Shown: positions 1 through 6,464, numbered from the stretch's first letter. The stretch is 32,041 nt of DNA from Paludibacteraceae bacterium (GCA_028694915.1 JAQVJY010000013.1:6911-38951), one strand, 5' to 3'. Notes: generated by a model not told the origin, from the letters alone. Program-made: numbers and translations.

Positions 1-167
1 CTGTCGGGCTGCACAAAACCTGTAATAATTTTCATCAGTGTAGACTTGCCAGCACCATTTGGCCCTAAAAAGCCCACAATTTCGCCCGCTTTTAGTTCCA
101 AATTTATCTGATTTAGAACCACTTTCTGGGAATACGACTTACAAATAGCTTGAACAGATAGCGACAT
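1..167 (-). CDS. gldA: GldA-like ABC transporter ATP-binding protein (N-terminal part only)
   Basis: The gene runs off the left edge, so only about 55 residues are visible. They start with [12 protein letters not shown] and contain the Walker A motif GPNGAGKST preceded by GEIVGFL. This is the nucleotide-binding domain of an ABC transporter that couples ATP hydrolysis to export or other membrane work. The wording around Walker A ([20 protein letters not shown]) resembles the GldA ATPases of Bacteroidota, which are named for gliding motility but also occur in non-gliding Bacteroidales. The ATG is at 165-167. It is divergent from the tRNA-Gln unit, with a TATATTTG box on the minus strand at 194-201 as a possible -7 element. 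The ABC ATPase call is firm. The GldA assignment is tentative because signature motif, Walker B and partner genes are outside the window. Confidence 0.7.
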   Translation of the reverse strand, partial: MSLSVQAICKSYSQKVVLNQINLELKAGEIVGFLGPNGAGKSTLMKIITGFVQPD

Positions 168-268
168 CTAATAAGGTATTAAAAATAAACCTGCAAATAT
201 ACAAAAAAACTACCAACTTATGCGAGCAAAAAAGATATGAGATTAAATTGCACTTTTTTTTATTTTTT

Positions 269-300
269 TTTGGAAGGAATCAAAAAAAGTTTTACCTTTG
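269..300 (+). promoter_or_regulatory. Bacteroidota-type promoter of tRNA-Gln and, apparently, the Phe/Tyr operon
   Basis: TTTG at 269-272, a 20-nt spacer, then TACCTTTG at 293-300, matching the Bacteroidota consensus (TTTG, 19-21 nt, TAnnTTTG). Transcription would start near 306, about 22 nt before tRNA-Gln. No comparable promoter that could produce full-length operon mRNA is seen between here and pheA. Confidence 0.75.
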
Positions 301-327
301 CACCACTTTTCTAAGGGAAAGCGGTAT

Positions 328-398
328 TGTCTCATGGTGTAATGGTAGCACTACAGTTTTTGGTACTGTCTGTCTAGGTTCGAATCCTGGTGAGACAA
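328..398 (+). tRNA. tRNA-Gln (anticodon TTG)
   Basis: A complete cloverleaf can be drawn. The acceptor arms TGTCTCA (328-334) and TGAGACA (391-397) pair perfectly and A398 is the discriminator. The anticodon stem is ACAGT/ACTGT around the loop TTTTGGT, giving anticodon TTG for glutamine. The T-arm has CTAGG/CCTGG around TTCGAAT. CCA is not encoded. There is no terminator directly after the tRNA. The first hairpin with a T tract is at 521-556, behind the leader peptide, so the tRNA and the Phe/Tyr leader probably share one primary transcript. Confidence 0.95.
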
Positions 399-418
399 CA
401 ATATTAGAAAGATTTTAT

Positions 419-484
419 ATGAAATCATTATTTTTTAACTACTTCTTTTTCTACTTTTACTTTAGCAGTAAGAGCAGGATTTGA
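419..484 (+). CDS. pheL: Phe/Tyr leader peptide of the aromatic amino acid operon (21 aa)
   Basis: ATG at 419 opens a 21-codon frame ending at TGA 482-484. Residues 4-15 read LFFNYFFFYFYF. In total it has seven Phe and three Tyr, 10 of 21 residues. Such enrichment directly upstream of an intrinsic terminator and of pheA and tyrA is the classic sign of a ribosome-stalling leader peptide. The last codons (AGC AGG ATT TGA) encode the antiterminator arm at 472-482, so a ribosome finishing the peptide covers that arm. The weak AGAAAG at 406-411 is the only Shine-Dalgarno-like stretch, which is normal in this phylum. The start lies 20 nt after the tRNA-Gln 3' end. The frame stays open upstream through the tRNA, but only this ATG makes sense. 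The symbol is given by analogy with enteric pheL. Confidence 0.85.
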   Translation: MKSLFFNYFFFYFYFSSKSRI

Positions 485-556
485 CGTATGTAATTTCATT
501 TAAAATTTGTAATTATACAGAAATCCTGCTCCAATTCGAGCAGGATTTTTTGTTTT
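472..556 (+). promoter_or_regulatory. Two-state transcription attenuator (antiterminator versus terminator)
   Basis: Three segments are seen. Segment A (472-482) is GAGCAGGATTT. Segment B (521-531) is AAATCCTGCTC. Segment C (538-548) is GAGCAGGATTT, identical to A. B pairs perfectly over 11 bp with either A (antiterminator, 38-nt loop) or C (terminator, 6-nt loop, T tract), and the two are mutually exclusive. A overlaps the last codons and stop of the leader peptide. Inferred logic: a ribosome stalled at Phe or Tyr codons (431-463) leaves A free, so A:B forms and polymerase reads on. A ribosome that reaches the stop masks A, so B:C forms and transcription ends. Confidence 0.85.
521..556 (+). 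terminator. Conditional intrinsic terminator of the attenuator
   Basis: An 11-bp perfect stem (521-531 with 538-548) with loop CAATTC runs into a T-rich stretch (546-556, interrupted by one G). It ends 13 nt before the pheA ATG. It would also end the tRNA-Gln transcript when not antiterminated. Confidence 0.9.
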
Positions 557-569
557 TAGACAAAACAAC

Positions 570-1418
570 ATGAATTCACCCATTCAAGTCGCCATTCAAG
601 GGGCAAAAGGTTCATTTCACGACATTGCTGCACGCCTCTATTTCGGTAATACTATCGAAACTTTGTCGTGCGATACATTCAAAGAATCTATTGATTTAGT
701 ACGACAAAATCCGACTATTGTTGGAACCATAGCAATAGAAAATACCATTGCTGGTAGCCTCTTGCAAAACTATAATCTACTGAAAGATAGTGATGTTCGG
801 ATTATTGGCGAGCACAAATTACGTATCAAACATAGCTTAGTGGCTTTAGAAGGGCAAGAGATTGATGATATTCACGAGGTACGTTCACACTATATGGCAC
901 TGTTACAATGCGAACAATTCCTATCGCAACATCCTCACATTCAATTAATAGAGGCAGAAGATACCGCAAAAAGCGCTCACAAAATAGCCACTTCCAACCA
1001 ACGAGGTATTGCGGGCATCTGTTACGCAGAAACAGCCAAACAATTTGGTCTCAAAATTTTAGCCGAAGGAATCGAAACAAATAAGCATAATTTTACTCGA
1101 TTTTTAATGGTGGCGCACAAAGATAAAGCCGAACAAATCACCCAGAAAGAGAGCTGCAACAAAGCATCTATTGTATTTTCGCTTCCACACGAACAAGGCA
1201 GTTTATCAAAAATACTTACTATTCTTTCGTTCTACAACATCAATTTAACCAAGATACAATCACTACCAGTGATTGGTCACGAGTGGGAATACCTATTTTA
1301 CATCGATTTGAGTTTCGATAATTACATGCGCTATACACAAGCTATCGATGCCATTCGACCATTGATACGCAATATAAAGATTTTAGGGGAATATACTGAA
1401 GGAGAACAAACTATTTAA
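570..1418 (+). CDS. pheA: Prephenate dehydratase
   Basis: Converts prephenate to phenylpyruvate, the committed step to phenylalanine, in the cytoplasm. The 282-residue protein has the periplasmic-binding-like catalytic domain at about residues 5-185, with AIENTIAGSL at 55-64 (family motif of the type IENS..GSV) and the catalytic NFTRF at 174-178. A C-terminal ACT domain covers about 199-275, with GSLSKIL at 210-216. The usual Phe-binding ESRP motif of the ACT domain reads QSLP at 230-233, so feedback binding may differ from the enteric enzyme. There is no chorismate mutase domain, unlike E. coli PheA. That activity sits on the third gene of this operon. It is the first gene after the attenuator, and the next gene starts 11 nt after its stop. 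Confidence 0.95.
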   Translation: MNSPIQVAIQGAKGSFHDIAARLYFGNTIETLSCDTFKESIDLVRQNPTIVGTIAIENTIAGSLLQNYNLLKDSDVRIIGEHKLRIKHSLVALEGQEIDDIHEVRSHYMALLQCEQFLSQHPHIQLIEAEDTAKSAHKIATSNQRGIAGICYAETAKQFGLKILAEGIETNKHNFTRFLMVAHKDKAEQITQKESCNKASIVFSLPHEQGSLSKILTILSFYNINLTKIQSLPVIGHEWEYLFYIDLSFDNYMRYTQAIDAIRPLIRNIKILGEYTEGEQTI

Positions 1419-1429
1419 ACTCATTGTTT

Positions 1430-2605
1430 ATGAACCAAAGTTTCGCTGGTGCCACACGTTTAGAATCAGTGCAAGAATACTACTTCTCACGCAAACTGAA
1501 AGAGATAGCTCACATGAATGCCGAAGGCAAAAATGTGATTAGCTTAGGCGTTGGCAGCCCTGATATGCCACCATCAGAAGCGACTATAAAAACATTGTGT
1601 GAACACGCTCATCATGCTGATGCGCATGGCTATCAACCTTATGTGGGAATTCCAGAACTACGCCAAGCTTTTGCCGATTTCTACAAAAAATGGTATCATG
1701 TTACTCTCAATCCGACGAACGAAATTCAACCGTTAATTGGTTCAAAGGAAGGCATTTTGCACATTACCTTGGCATTTGTCAATCCAGGTGAACAAGTTTT
1801 GGTTCCAAATCCTGGTTATCCAACATACACATCTTTAAGCAGGCTGCTTGGAGCAGAAGTGATACCGTACAACCTCACCGAAGAAAATGGTTGGTTGCCC
1901 GATTTTGATGCATTAGAACAACTAGACCTAAGCAGGGTTAAATTGATGTGGACCAACTATCCGCACATGCCAACAGGAACAAATGCAACATTAGAATTAT
2001 ATCAAAAGTTAGTGGAATTTGCGCAGAAACATCATATTATCATTGTCAACGACAATCCTTACAGCTTCATTTTAAATAAGAAGCCTTTAAGTATTTTGCA
2101 AATAGAAGGTGCCAAAGAGTGTTGTATCGAATTGAACTCGATGAGCAAAAGTCATAATATGCCAGGTTGGCGCATTGGCATGGTAGCCTCCAATGCCACG
2201 TTTATCGAATGGATATTAAAAGTAAAAAGCAATATCGATTCGGGCATGTTCCGTCCGATGCAATTAGCAGCCGCCACAGCACTACACAACGACGAAAGTT
2301 GGCACGAAGAGATGAACTTCAACTTGTACGAAAAACGACGTCATTTGGCAGAACAAATTTTAGAAACGCTACAATGTACGTACAACAAATCGCAAGTTGG
2401 CTTATTTGTGTGGGGACGAATTCCTGACCATTACAAACAAGTAGAAGATTTAACTGAAGCCGTTCTACACAAAGCACACGTTTTTATCACACCAGGTTTT
2501 ATTTTTGGTAGCAACGGCGCACGCTACATACGCATTTCGTTGTGTTGCAACGAACAAAAACTAGCCGAAGCATTGGATCGAATCAAACAAAACATAACAG
2601 AATAA
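1430..2605 (+). CDS. PLP-dependent aminotransferase class I/II, probably aromatic/aspartate type
   Basis: Fold-type I aminotransferase of 391 residues. The PLP lysine is K240 in SMSKSHNMPGWRIG, the Asp that contacts the pyridine nitrogen is in VNDNPYS (206-212), and the C-terminal substrate-carboxylate arginine is in RYIRISL near 367. The PLP-binding motif, usually NNPTG, reads PHMPTG, with Met in place of the conserved Asn. From its place between pheA and the DAHP synthase gene it most likely transaminates phenylpyruvate and hydroxyphenylpyruvate to Phe and Tyr. An LL-diaminopimelate or aspartate aminotransferase-like specificity cannot be excluded from sequence. The ATG at 1430 is chosen over a TTG two codons upstream because ATG is usual and follows the pheA stop closely. 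Confidence 0.88.
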   Translation: MNQSFAGATRLESVQEYYFSRKLKEIAHMNAEGKNVISLGVGSPDMPPSEATIKTLCEHAHHADAHGYQPYVGIPELRQAFADFYKKWYHVTLNPTNEIQPLIGSKEGILHITLAFVNPGEQVLVPNPGYPTYTSLSRLLGAEVIPYNLTEENGWLPDFDALEQLDLSRVKLMWTNYPHMPTGTNATLELYQKLVEFAQKHHIIIVNDNPYSFILNKKPLSILQIEGAKECCIELNSMSKSHNMPGWRIGMVASNATFIEWILKVKSNIDSGMFRPMQLAAATALHNDESWHEEMNFNLYEKRRHLAEQILETLQCTYNKSQVGLFVWGRIPDHYKQVEDLTEAVLHKAHVFITPGFIFGSNGARYIRISLCCNEQKLAEALDRIKQNITE

Positions 2606-2648
2606 CTATAGAATCACATACTAAAAACCACCTAAAAATCAAACTTAT

Positions 2649-3713
2649 ATGGATTTCGAACGGTTTAAACTTCCCAAATTAGAACAAAAACGACCTATCA
2701 TTATTGCTGGGCCATGCAGTGCTGAAACCGAAGAGCAGGTATTAACCACGGCTAAAGCATTAGCCAAAAACGGTGTTCAAATTTACCGTGCTGGCATTTG
2801 GAAACCACGCACAAAACCTGGTGGTTTTGAAGGAGTTGGTAGCGAAGGACTACAATGGCTACGCCGAGTAAAAGAAGAAACAGGTTTGTACACCGCCACC
2901 GAAGTTGCCACAGCCAAACATGCATATGAAGCTCTAAAATATGGTGTTGATGTGTTATGGTTAGGCGCGCGAACCACGGCCAATCCATTTGCCGTGCAAG
3001 AAATTGCCGATGCCCTAAAAGGTGTTGACATTCCTATACTCATCAAAAACCCAGTAAACCCAGATTTAGAACTGTGGATTGGCGCCATTGAACGCATTTA
3101 CAATGCAGGTTTACACCAAATAGCCGCGATTCATCGTGGCTTCAGTTCGTACGATAAAAAACTTTATCGCAATCAACCACAATGGCATATTCCTATAGAA
3201 CTACATCGCCGATTACCAGAATTACCACTTTTCTGCGACCCAAGTCACATTGGGGGAAAACGCGAACTCATTGCGCCACTCTCCCAGCAAGCTATGGATT
3301 TACAATTCGACGGTTTAATCATCGAAAGCCACTGTTCGCCCGATAATGCTTGGAGCGACAAAGACCAACAAGTATCGCCCGAAGTGTTAGATGTCATCTT
3401 GCGCAAATTAGTGATTCGCGAAATGAAACAATCTACCGAAGATTTGGTTGATTTGCGTCGTCAGATTGATGATTTAGACAATACGTTGTTGGAAACACTG
3501 GCTAAACGTATGCGAGTTTCTCAAGCGATTGGAACCTATAAAAAAGAACACGGCATAGCTGTACTTCAAACAGGACGTTACAACGAGATTCTTGAAAAAC
3601 GCATTATGAATGGGGAAAAACTCGGTATGAGCCATGAATTCATGCGTACCATTTTAGAAGCCATTCACGAAGAATCGGTACGCGTTCAAATTGACCTCAT
3701 GAATAACGATTAA
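2649..3713 (+). CDS. Bifunctional DAHP synthase / chorismate mutase (type II)
   Basis: The first step of the shikimate pathway and the chorismate-to-prephenate step on one 354-residue chain. The N-terminal TIM barrel (about 10-255) is a type I-beta DAHP synthase. It has GPCSAE (metal Cys23), YRAGIWKPRTKPGGFEG (46-62), DPSHIGGKR (metal His200) and IIESHCSPDNAWSD (metal Glu226, then Asp). The C-terminal AroQ-type chorismate mutase (about 262-350) starts DLVDLRRQIDDLD and contains KKEHG and GRYNEILEKR. This domain order, synthase then mutase, is the Bacteroidota arrangement known from Prevotella and Porphyromonas. There the two domains regulate each other and prephenate inhibits the synthase. 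The gene lies 43 nt after the aminotransferase gene and 10 nt before tyrA. Confidence 0.95.
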   Translation: MDFERFKLPKLEQKRPIIIAGPCSAETEEQVLTTAKALAKNGVQIYRAGIWKPRTKPGGFEGVGSEGLQWLRRVKEETGLYTATEVATAKHAYEALKYGVDVLWLGARTTANPFAVQEIADALKGVDIPILIKNPVNPDLELWIGAIERIYNAGLHQIAAIHRGFSSYDKKLYRNQPQWHIPIELHRRLPELPLFCDPSHIGGKRELIAPLSQQAMDLQFDGLIIESHCSPDNAWSDKDQQVSPEVLDVILRKLVIREMKQSTEDLVDLRRQIDDLDNTLLETLAKRMRVSQAIGTYKKEHGIAVLQTGRYNEILEKRIMNGEKLGMSHEFMRTILEAIHEESVRVQIDLMNND

Positions 3714-3723
3714 ACTCAACAGC

Positions 3724-4497
3724 ATGAAAATTCTTATTCTCGGTGCAGGTAAAATGGGAACCTTCTTAACCGATTGCCTATGCATAAAACACGAAGTGGC
3801 TTTATTCGATACAAACCCAAGTCGGTTACGCTTTGTATTTAACACACAACGATTCACACAATTAGAAGAAATAAAGGCGTTTGAACCCGAAATTTGCATT
3901 AATGCCGTAACACTAAAATACACAATTAGTGCCTTCGAAAGTGTACTTCCTTTTCTTCCAAAAAATTGTATTTTATCTGACATTGCCTCTGTAAAAACTG
4001 GCATTCAAGCCTTTTATAAACAAACAGGTATGCGTTATGTTTCAACACACCCTATGTTTGGACCAACATTCGCCAACTTATCTGATTTAAGCACTCAAAG
4101 TGCCATTATCATCGCCGAAAGCGACCATTTAGGCAAAGCATTTTTCAAGGATTTTTACGGTTCATTGCAATTAAATATTTTCGAATACACATTCGATGAA
4201 CACGACGAAACAATTGCTTATTCGTTGTCCATTCCATTTGTATCCTCCTTAGTTTTTGCGGCCGTCATGAAACATCAGGAAGCACCTGGAACCACGTTTA
4301 AAAAGCATTTGAACGTGGCCAAAGGATTGTTATCCGAGGATGATTATCTATTGTCCGAAATCCTGTTCAACCCTCACACAGCCGGACAAATAGAAGCCAT
4401 CAAAAGCCAGATGACCGAATTACAGGACATCGTAGAACAAAAGGATTTAGTACGCATGCAACAATTCCTCACAAAAGTCCGCACAAATATTGAATAA
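3724..4497 (+). CDS. tyrA: Prephenate dehydrogenase
   Basis: Oxidises and decarboxylates prephenate to 4-hydroxyphenylpyruvate, the precursor of tyrosine. The 257-residue protein opens with a Rossmann fold, GAGKMG at 7-12. An Asp at the end of the second strand (ALFD, residue 29) fits NAD preference. The catalytic His109 lies in THPMFGP, and the SDIASVK loop precedes it. The C-terminal half is the helical dimerisation domain. No ACT or chorismate mutase domain is attached, so regulation is expected to come from the attenuator and the bifunctional enzyme upstream. It is the last gene of the operon and is followed by a strong terminator. Confidence 0.93.
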   Translation: MKILILGAGKMGTFLTDCLCIKHEVALFDTNPSRLRFVFNTQRFTQLEEIKAFEPEICINAVTLKYTISAFESVLPFLPKNCILSDIASVKTGIQAFYKQTGMRYVSTHPMFGPTFANLSDLSTQSAIIIAESDHLGKAFFKDFYGSLQLNIFEYTFDEHDETIAYSLSIPFVSSLVFAAVMKHQEAPGTTFKKHLNVAKGLLSEDDYLLSEILFNPHTAGQIEAIKSQMTELQDIVEQKDLVRMQQFLTKVRTNIE

Positions 4498-4520
4498 ATA
4501 AACACAAGCTATGTGGCATA

Positions 4521-4554
4521 AAAAAGGTCGTACTTTGCAGTACGACCTTTTTTT
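4521..4554. terminator. Bidirectional intrinsic terminator
   Basis: The stem AAAAAGGTCGTACT/AGTACGACCTTTTT (4521-4534 with 4539-4552) encloses a 4-nt loop, with A and T tracts on the two flanks. It serves tyrA from the left and the convergent DUF454 gene from the right. Confidence 0.9.
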
Positions 4555-4570
4555 ATAGTTATTGACGACA

Positions 4571-4933
4571 TCAATCTTTTTTAGTTTTAAACGATAAAAT
4601 ATGGATTGTTACCGCTGTAGCTATAGCGATAAGCATAATTCGGAGCCACCAATTATCCAAAACCACAAAAGCGGATAGCAAAATAGTAATCCATAACATC
4701 GAAATAGAATACACCTTAACACGCAACGAAATGGATTTGTGTATCTGAAAATCGGTAATATAAGGTCCTAAATATTTATGCCCCAGAAGCCATTGTTGAG
4801 CTTTAGGCGAGCTCCGATAAAACAAATACGAGGCTAGCAATAAAAATGGCGTAGTAGGAAGTACTGGCAAAAATATACCCAATACGCCCAATACAACACA
4901 CAGATAACCAATACCGACAACAAGATAACGCAT
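4571..4933 (-). CDS. DUF454 (YbaN-like) small inner membrane protein
   Basis: A 120-residue membrane protein with the DUF454 hallmark LGIFLPVLPTTPFLLLASYLF after a first hydrophobic helix (RYLVVGIGYLCVVLGVL), followed by SSPKAQQWLLGHKYLGPYI. Two more hydrophobic helices fill the C-terminal half and it ends TKKD. The biochemical role of this family is not known to me. The ATG at 4931-4933 is chosen: a longer frame from 4999 would overlap the upstream gene and lacks the family-like N-terminus. It follows the gate-domain gene by 19 nt, so both are probably on one transcript. Confidence 0.85.
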   Translation of the reverse strand: MRYLVVGIGYLCVVLGVLGIFLPVLPTTPFLLLASYLFYRSSPKAQQWLLGHKYLGPYITDFQIHKSISLRVKVYSISMLWITILLSAFVVLDNWWLRIMLIAIATAVTIHILSFKTKKD

Positions 4934-4952
4934 ATAACTGATAAAATAAAAA

Positions 4953-5885
4953 TCACACAGAAGGAAAAACACGTCGATAAGCACGCACGATCCACACAAA
5001 CGCTACCGCCAACAAAAAACGAGGAATCGTAATCCAAAACAAAGGAACGCCCATCGACCAAAAGAGCGATGTATCCTCTAAAAGCGAGTGATTAATGGCA
5101 ATATGATAATTTAGCAAATTCACATCCTGACGTGGCATATCATGTTCTTCTAACTCTTCGAGTAACACAGCCGAACCGTAAGTCAGCCCAACCGTTTGAG
5201 CCACAAACCAAAGAAAGGAACTATCACGCGACAATCCCATAAGTTTCATAAAAGGCGCAAACAGACGTGCAATCACATCCAAAATTTTGAATTCTTTTAA
5301 AACAGCTTGTAAAAACATCAACCCCGAAACAATAGCACTCATTTTAAGCACTAAGAAAAATGCCATCCGACACCAAGCCCACAGCATCTGCCAAATCGAT
5401 TCATAAACTATCGCCGCATGCACGCTCCCTACGATATCGCCCATTTGAGCTGGCAACAACCAATTCAACAATAAAGCCGACACAATGCTCATCAATAAAC
5501 GCAGTGGGAAAATAATCCATGGAGAAGAACCTGTTTTACGCTGAACTGCTGTTTCCACAATCATATTGTGCGAAATCAAACACATCAACGCTAAAATAGT
5601 CATTTCTCTTACACCCAACGGCAAAGTAGCAATGATAGCAATAGGAGCGTATAAAGCCAAAAAAATACTGGAAATAAAAACAATGGCAGCTTCACCAGGA
5701 AGACCCAAATAGGCAAAAAAAGGAGAAAGAATAAGCGACAACCAATCGATAACGCCAAAAAACTGCAAAAAACTCACAAAAAGCGAAATTGGAAGAATTA
5801 TTTTCAGCAACCAAATCACTGTTTTGGATGCTTTTTTGAGTGCCAATTTGAAACAAAGCAGAAGTCGTTTCGATAGATTTGACAT
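4953..5885 (-). CDS. Nucleoside recognition (Gate) domain integral membrane protein
   Basis: A 310-residue, very hydrophobic protein with roughly eight membrane segments. The pattern, a helix pair around KIILPISLFVSFLQFFGVIDWLS, the FISSIFLALYAPIAIIATL segment, then a second related half around residues 170-270, fits the duplicated Gate (nucleoside recognition) domain. That domain is also seen in spore maturation proteins SpmA/B and nucleoside transporters. The substrate is unknown. The start codon lies 64 nt downstream of a micro-ORF/hairpin unit (5944-6019) on the same strand, so expression may depend on readthrough of that hairpin. DUF454 follows. Confidence 0.75.
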   Translation of the reverse strand: MSNLSKRLLLCFKLALKKASKTVIWLLKIILPISLFVSFLQFFGVIDWLSLILSPFFAYLGLPGEAAIVFISSIFLALYAPIAIIATLPLGVREMTILALMCLISHNMIVETAVQRKTGSSPWIIFPLRLLMSIVSALLLNWLLPAQMGDIVGSVHAAIVYESIWQMLWAWCRMAFFLVLKMSAIVSGLMFLQAVLKEFKILDVIARLFAPFMKLMGLSRDSSFLWFVAQTVGLTYGSAVLLEELEEHDMPRQDVNLLNYHIAINHSLLEDTSLFWSMGVPLFWITIPRFLLAVAFVWIVRAYRRVFPSV

Positions 5886-5957
5886 AAGCAGTGGATTGTT
5901 TTTTAGATAATAAAAGGCTGAATTTCAACAGAAATGCACCCTTATAAAACAAGAAAG

Positions 5958-5976
5958 GGTTGTCATCCCGACAACC
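5958..5976 (-). terminator. Hairpin abutting the micro-ORF stop, copy 1 (probable terminator or attenuator)
   Basis: On the minus strand the stem GGTTGTC (5976-5970) pairs with GACAACC (5964-5958) around a 5-nt loop, followed by CTTTCTTGTTTT. The stem starts at the base directly after the TGA of the micro-ORF. A terminating ribosome would therefore cover it. Confidence 0.6.
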
Positions 5977-6009
5977 TCAATCTTTTCTTAACCTTAAATC
6001 TAATACCAT
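5977..6009 (-). CDS. 10-residue micro-ORF MVLDLRLRKD, copy 1 (putative leader peptide)
   Basis: ATG at 6009-6007, stop TGA at 5979-5977. The start lies 13 nt after the promoter -7 box, giving a very short 5' UTR. The peptide has three Leu (all TTA) and two Arg (AGG, AGA). The identical peptide is encoded by copy 2. Translation is inferred only; the conserved object could be the RNA itself. Confidence 0.5.
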   Translation of the reverse strand: MVLDLRLRKD

Positions 6010-6022
6010 GAAAAACACATGA

Positions 6023-6053
6023 CAAAGGTAATGCATTAATTTGTGTTGTGCAA
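6023..6053 (-). promoter_or_regulatory. Promoter of micro-ORF unit copy 1
   Basis: On the minus strand: TTG (6053-6051), a 20-nt spacer, then TACCTTTG (6030-6023). Same geometry as the tRNA-Gln and helicase promoters. The transcript would start close to the edge of the conserved 76-bp block. Confidence 0.7.
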
Positions 6054-6385
6054 CATGTTTTTTACAAAAAATAATATATTTAACCTTTTTTATCCGCAAA
6101 TAAGAGTTATTAAGTTACTAAAAATAGATTAATCGCCTCATATTATGATATTTAAAACAAAATCTCACATCGAAACGGCACTAATATGAGAGAAATTATA
6201 AAAAATGGCAATTTTGTGATTTTTGCAAATTATCACCAAAGAAAAAACGCCATAAAAATCAAAATTTCATCCATCTGAAACACTAAAATACTATCTATTA
6301 TGGGTTCGCAAACCATAAAAACACACAAATAAACGGGCATAAAAAAAGTACATAAATAACTAATAAAAAGCCATTTACATACCCC
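6054..6385. other. AT-rich stretch without a recognisable gene
   Basis: 332 bp between the two micro-ORF units. No open frame of believable length, tRNA, terminator or consensus promoter was found on either strand. The only structure seen is the imperfect inverted repeat TATGGGTT/AAACCATA near 6299-6317 (one mismatch), which is weak. It could be a decayed gene or the trailer of copy 2. Confidence 0.5.
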
Positions 6386-6399
6386 ATAAAACAAGAAAG

Positions 6400-6418
6400 G
6401 GTTGTCATCACGACAACC
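6400..6418 (-). terminator. Hairpin abutting the micro-ORF stop, copy 2
   Basis: The same 7-bp stem (6412-6418 with 6400-6406) as in copy 1, followed on the minus strand by CTTTCTTGTTTTAT. The single base that differs between copies lies in the hairpin loop, which leaves the stem intact. Confidence 0.6.
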
Positions 6419-6451
6419 TCAATCTTTTCTTAACCTTAAATCTAATACCAT
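6419..6451 (-). CDS. 10-residue micro-ORF MVLDLRLRKD, copy 2
   Basis: ATG at 6451-6449 and TGA at 6421-6419, with the same codons as copy 1. The start is again 13 nt after the -7 box of its promoter. Whether it is translated is unknown. Confidence 0.45.
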   Translation of the reverse strand: MVLDLRLRKD

Positions 6452-6464
6452 GAAAAACACACTG

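Larger units (their letters stand above)
5944..6019 (-). repeat. Copy 1 of a 76-bp duplicated short transcript unit
   Basis: 76 bp that match 6386-6461 at 75 positions, the only difference being C5968 versus A6410. Read on the minus strand, the conserved block starts 3 nt after the promoter -7 box, holds a 10-codon ORF and a hairpin, and ends in a T-rich stretch. Identity is confined to the predicted transcript, while promoter spacers and flanks differ. It lies in the 5' leader of the gate-domain gene. I do not recognise it. Confidence 0.9.
6386..6461 (-). repeat. Copy 2 of the 76-bp duplicated short transcript unit
   Basis: Direct repeat of 5944-6019 with one mismatch (A6410). It has its own promoter and the same micro-ORF and hairpin. 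No gene lies directly downstream on the minus strand for more than 330 bp, so this copy would make a stand-alone RNA of about 75 nt unless transcription continues to copy 1. Confidence 0.9.

Noticed and set aside
248..418. N-terminal extension of the leader ORF through tRNA-Gln
   Set aside because: The frame is open from 248 to 484, but it crosses the promoter -7 box and the whole tRNA gene. Only the last 21 codons from ATG 419 fit a leader peptide.
480..509. Possible second promoter inside the attenuator (TTTG 480-483, 18 nt, AAAATTTG 502-509)
   Set aside because: The -7 box misses its first T, the spacer is short, and the transcript would start just before the terminator stem, with no leader peptide to prevent termination.
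2167..2427. 86-codon ORF inside the aminotransferase gene, and similar out-of-frame ORFs within uvrA, nfnB, kdsA and the helicase
   Set aside because: Composition follows the frame of the real gene, no family motifs are present, and every one is wholly explained as a shadow of a well-supported gene.
6299..6317. Imperfect inverted repeat TATGGGTT/AAACCATA
   Set aside because: Short, with a mismatch, no T tract and no neighbouring gene end. Not distinguishable from chance in AT-rich DNA.
5944..6461. The two 76-bp direct repeats as insertion-sequence ends or an attachment-site pair
   Set aside because: No transposase or integrase remnant lies between them, there are no inverted termini, and each repeat has its own aligned promoter and ORF, which fits a transcript unit better.
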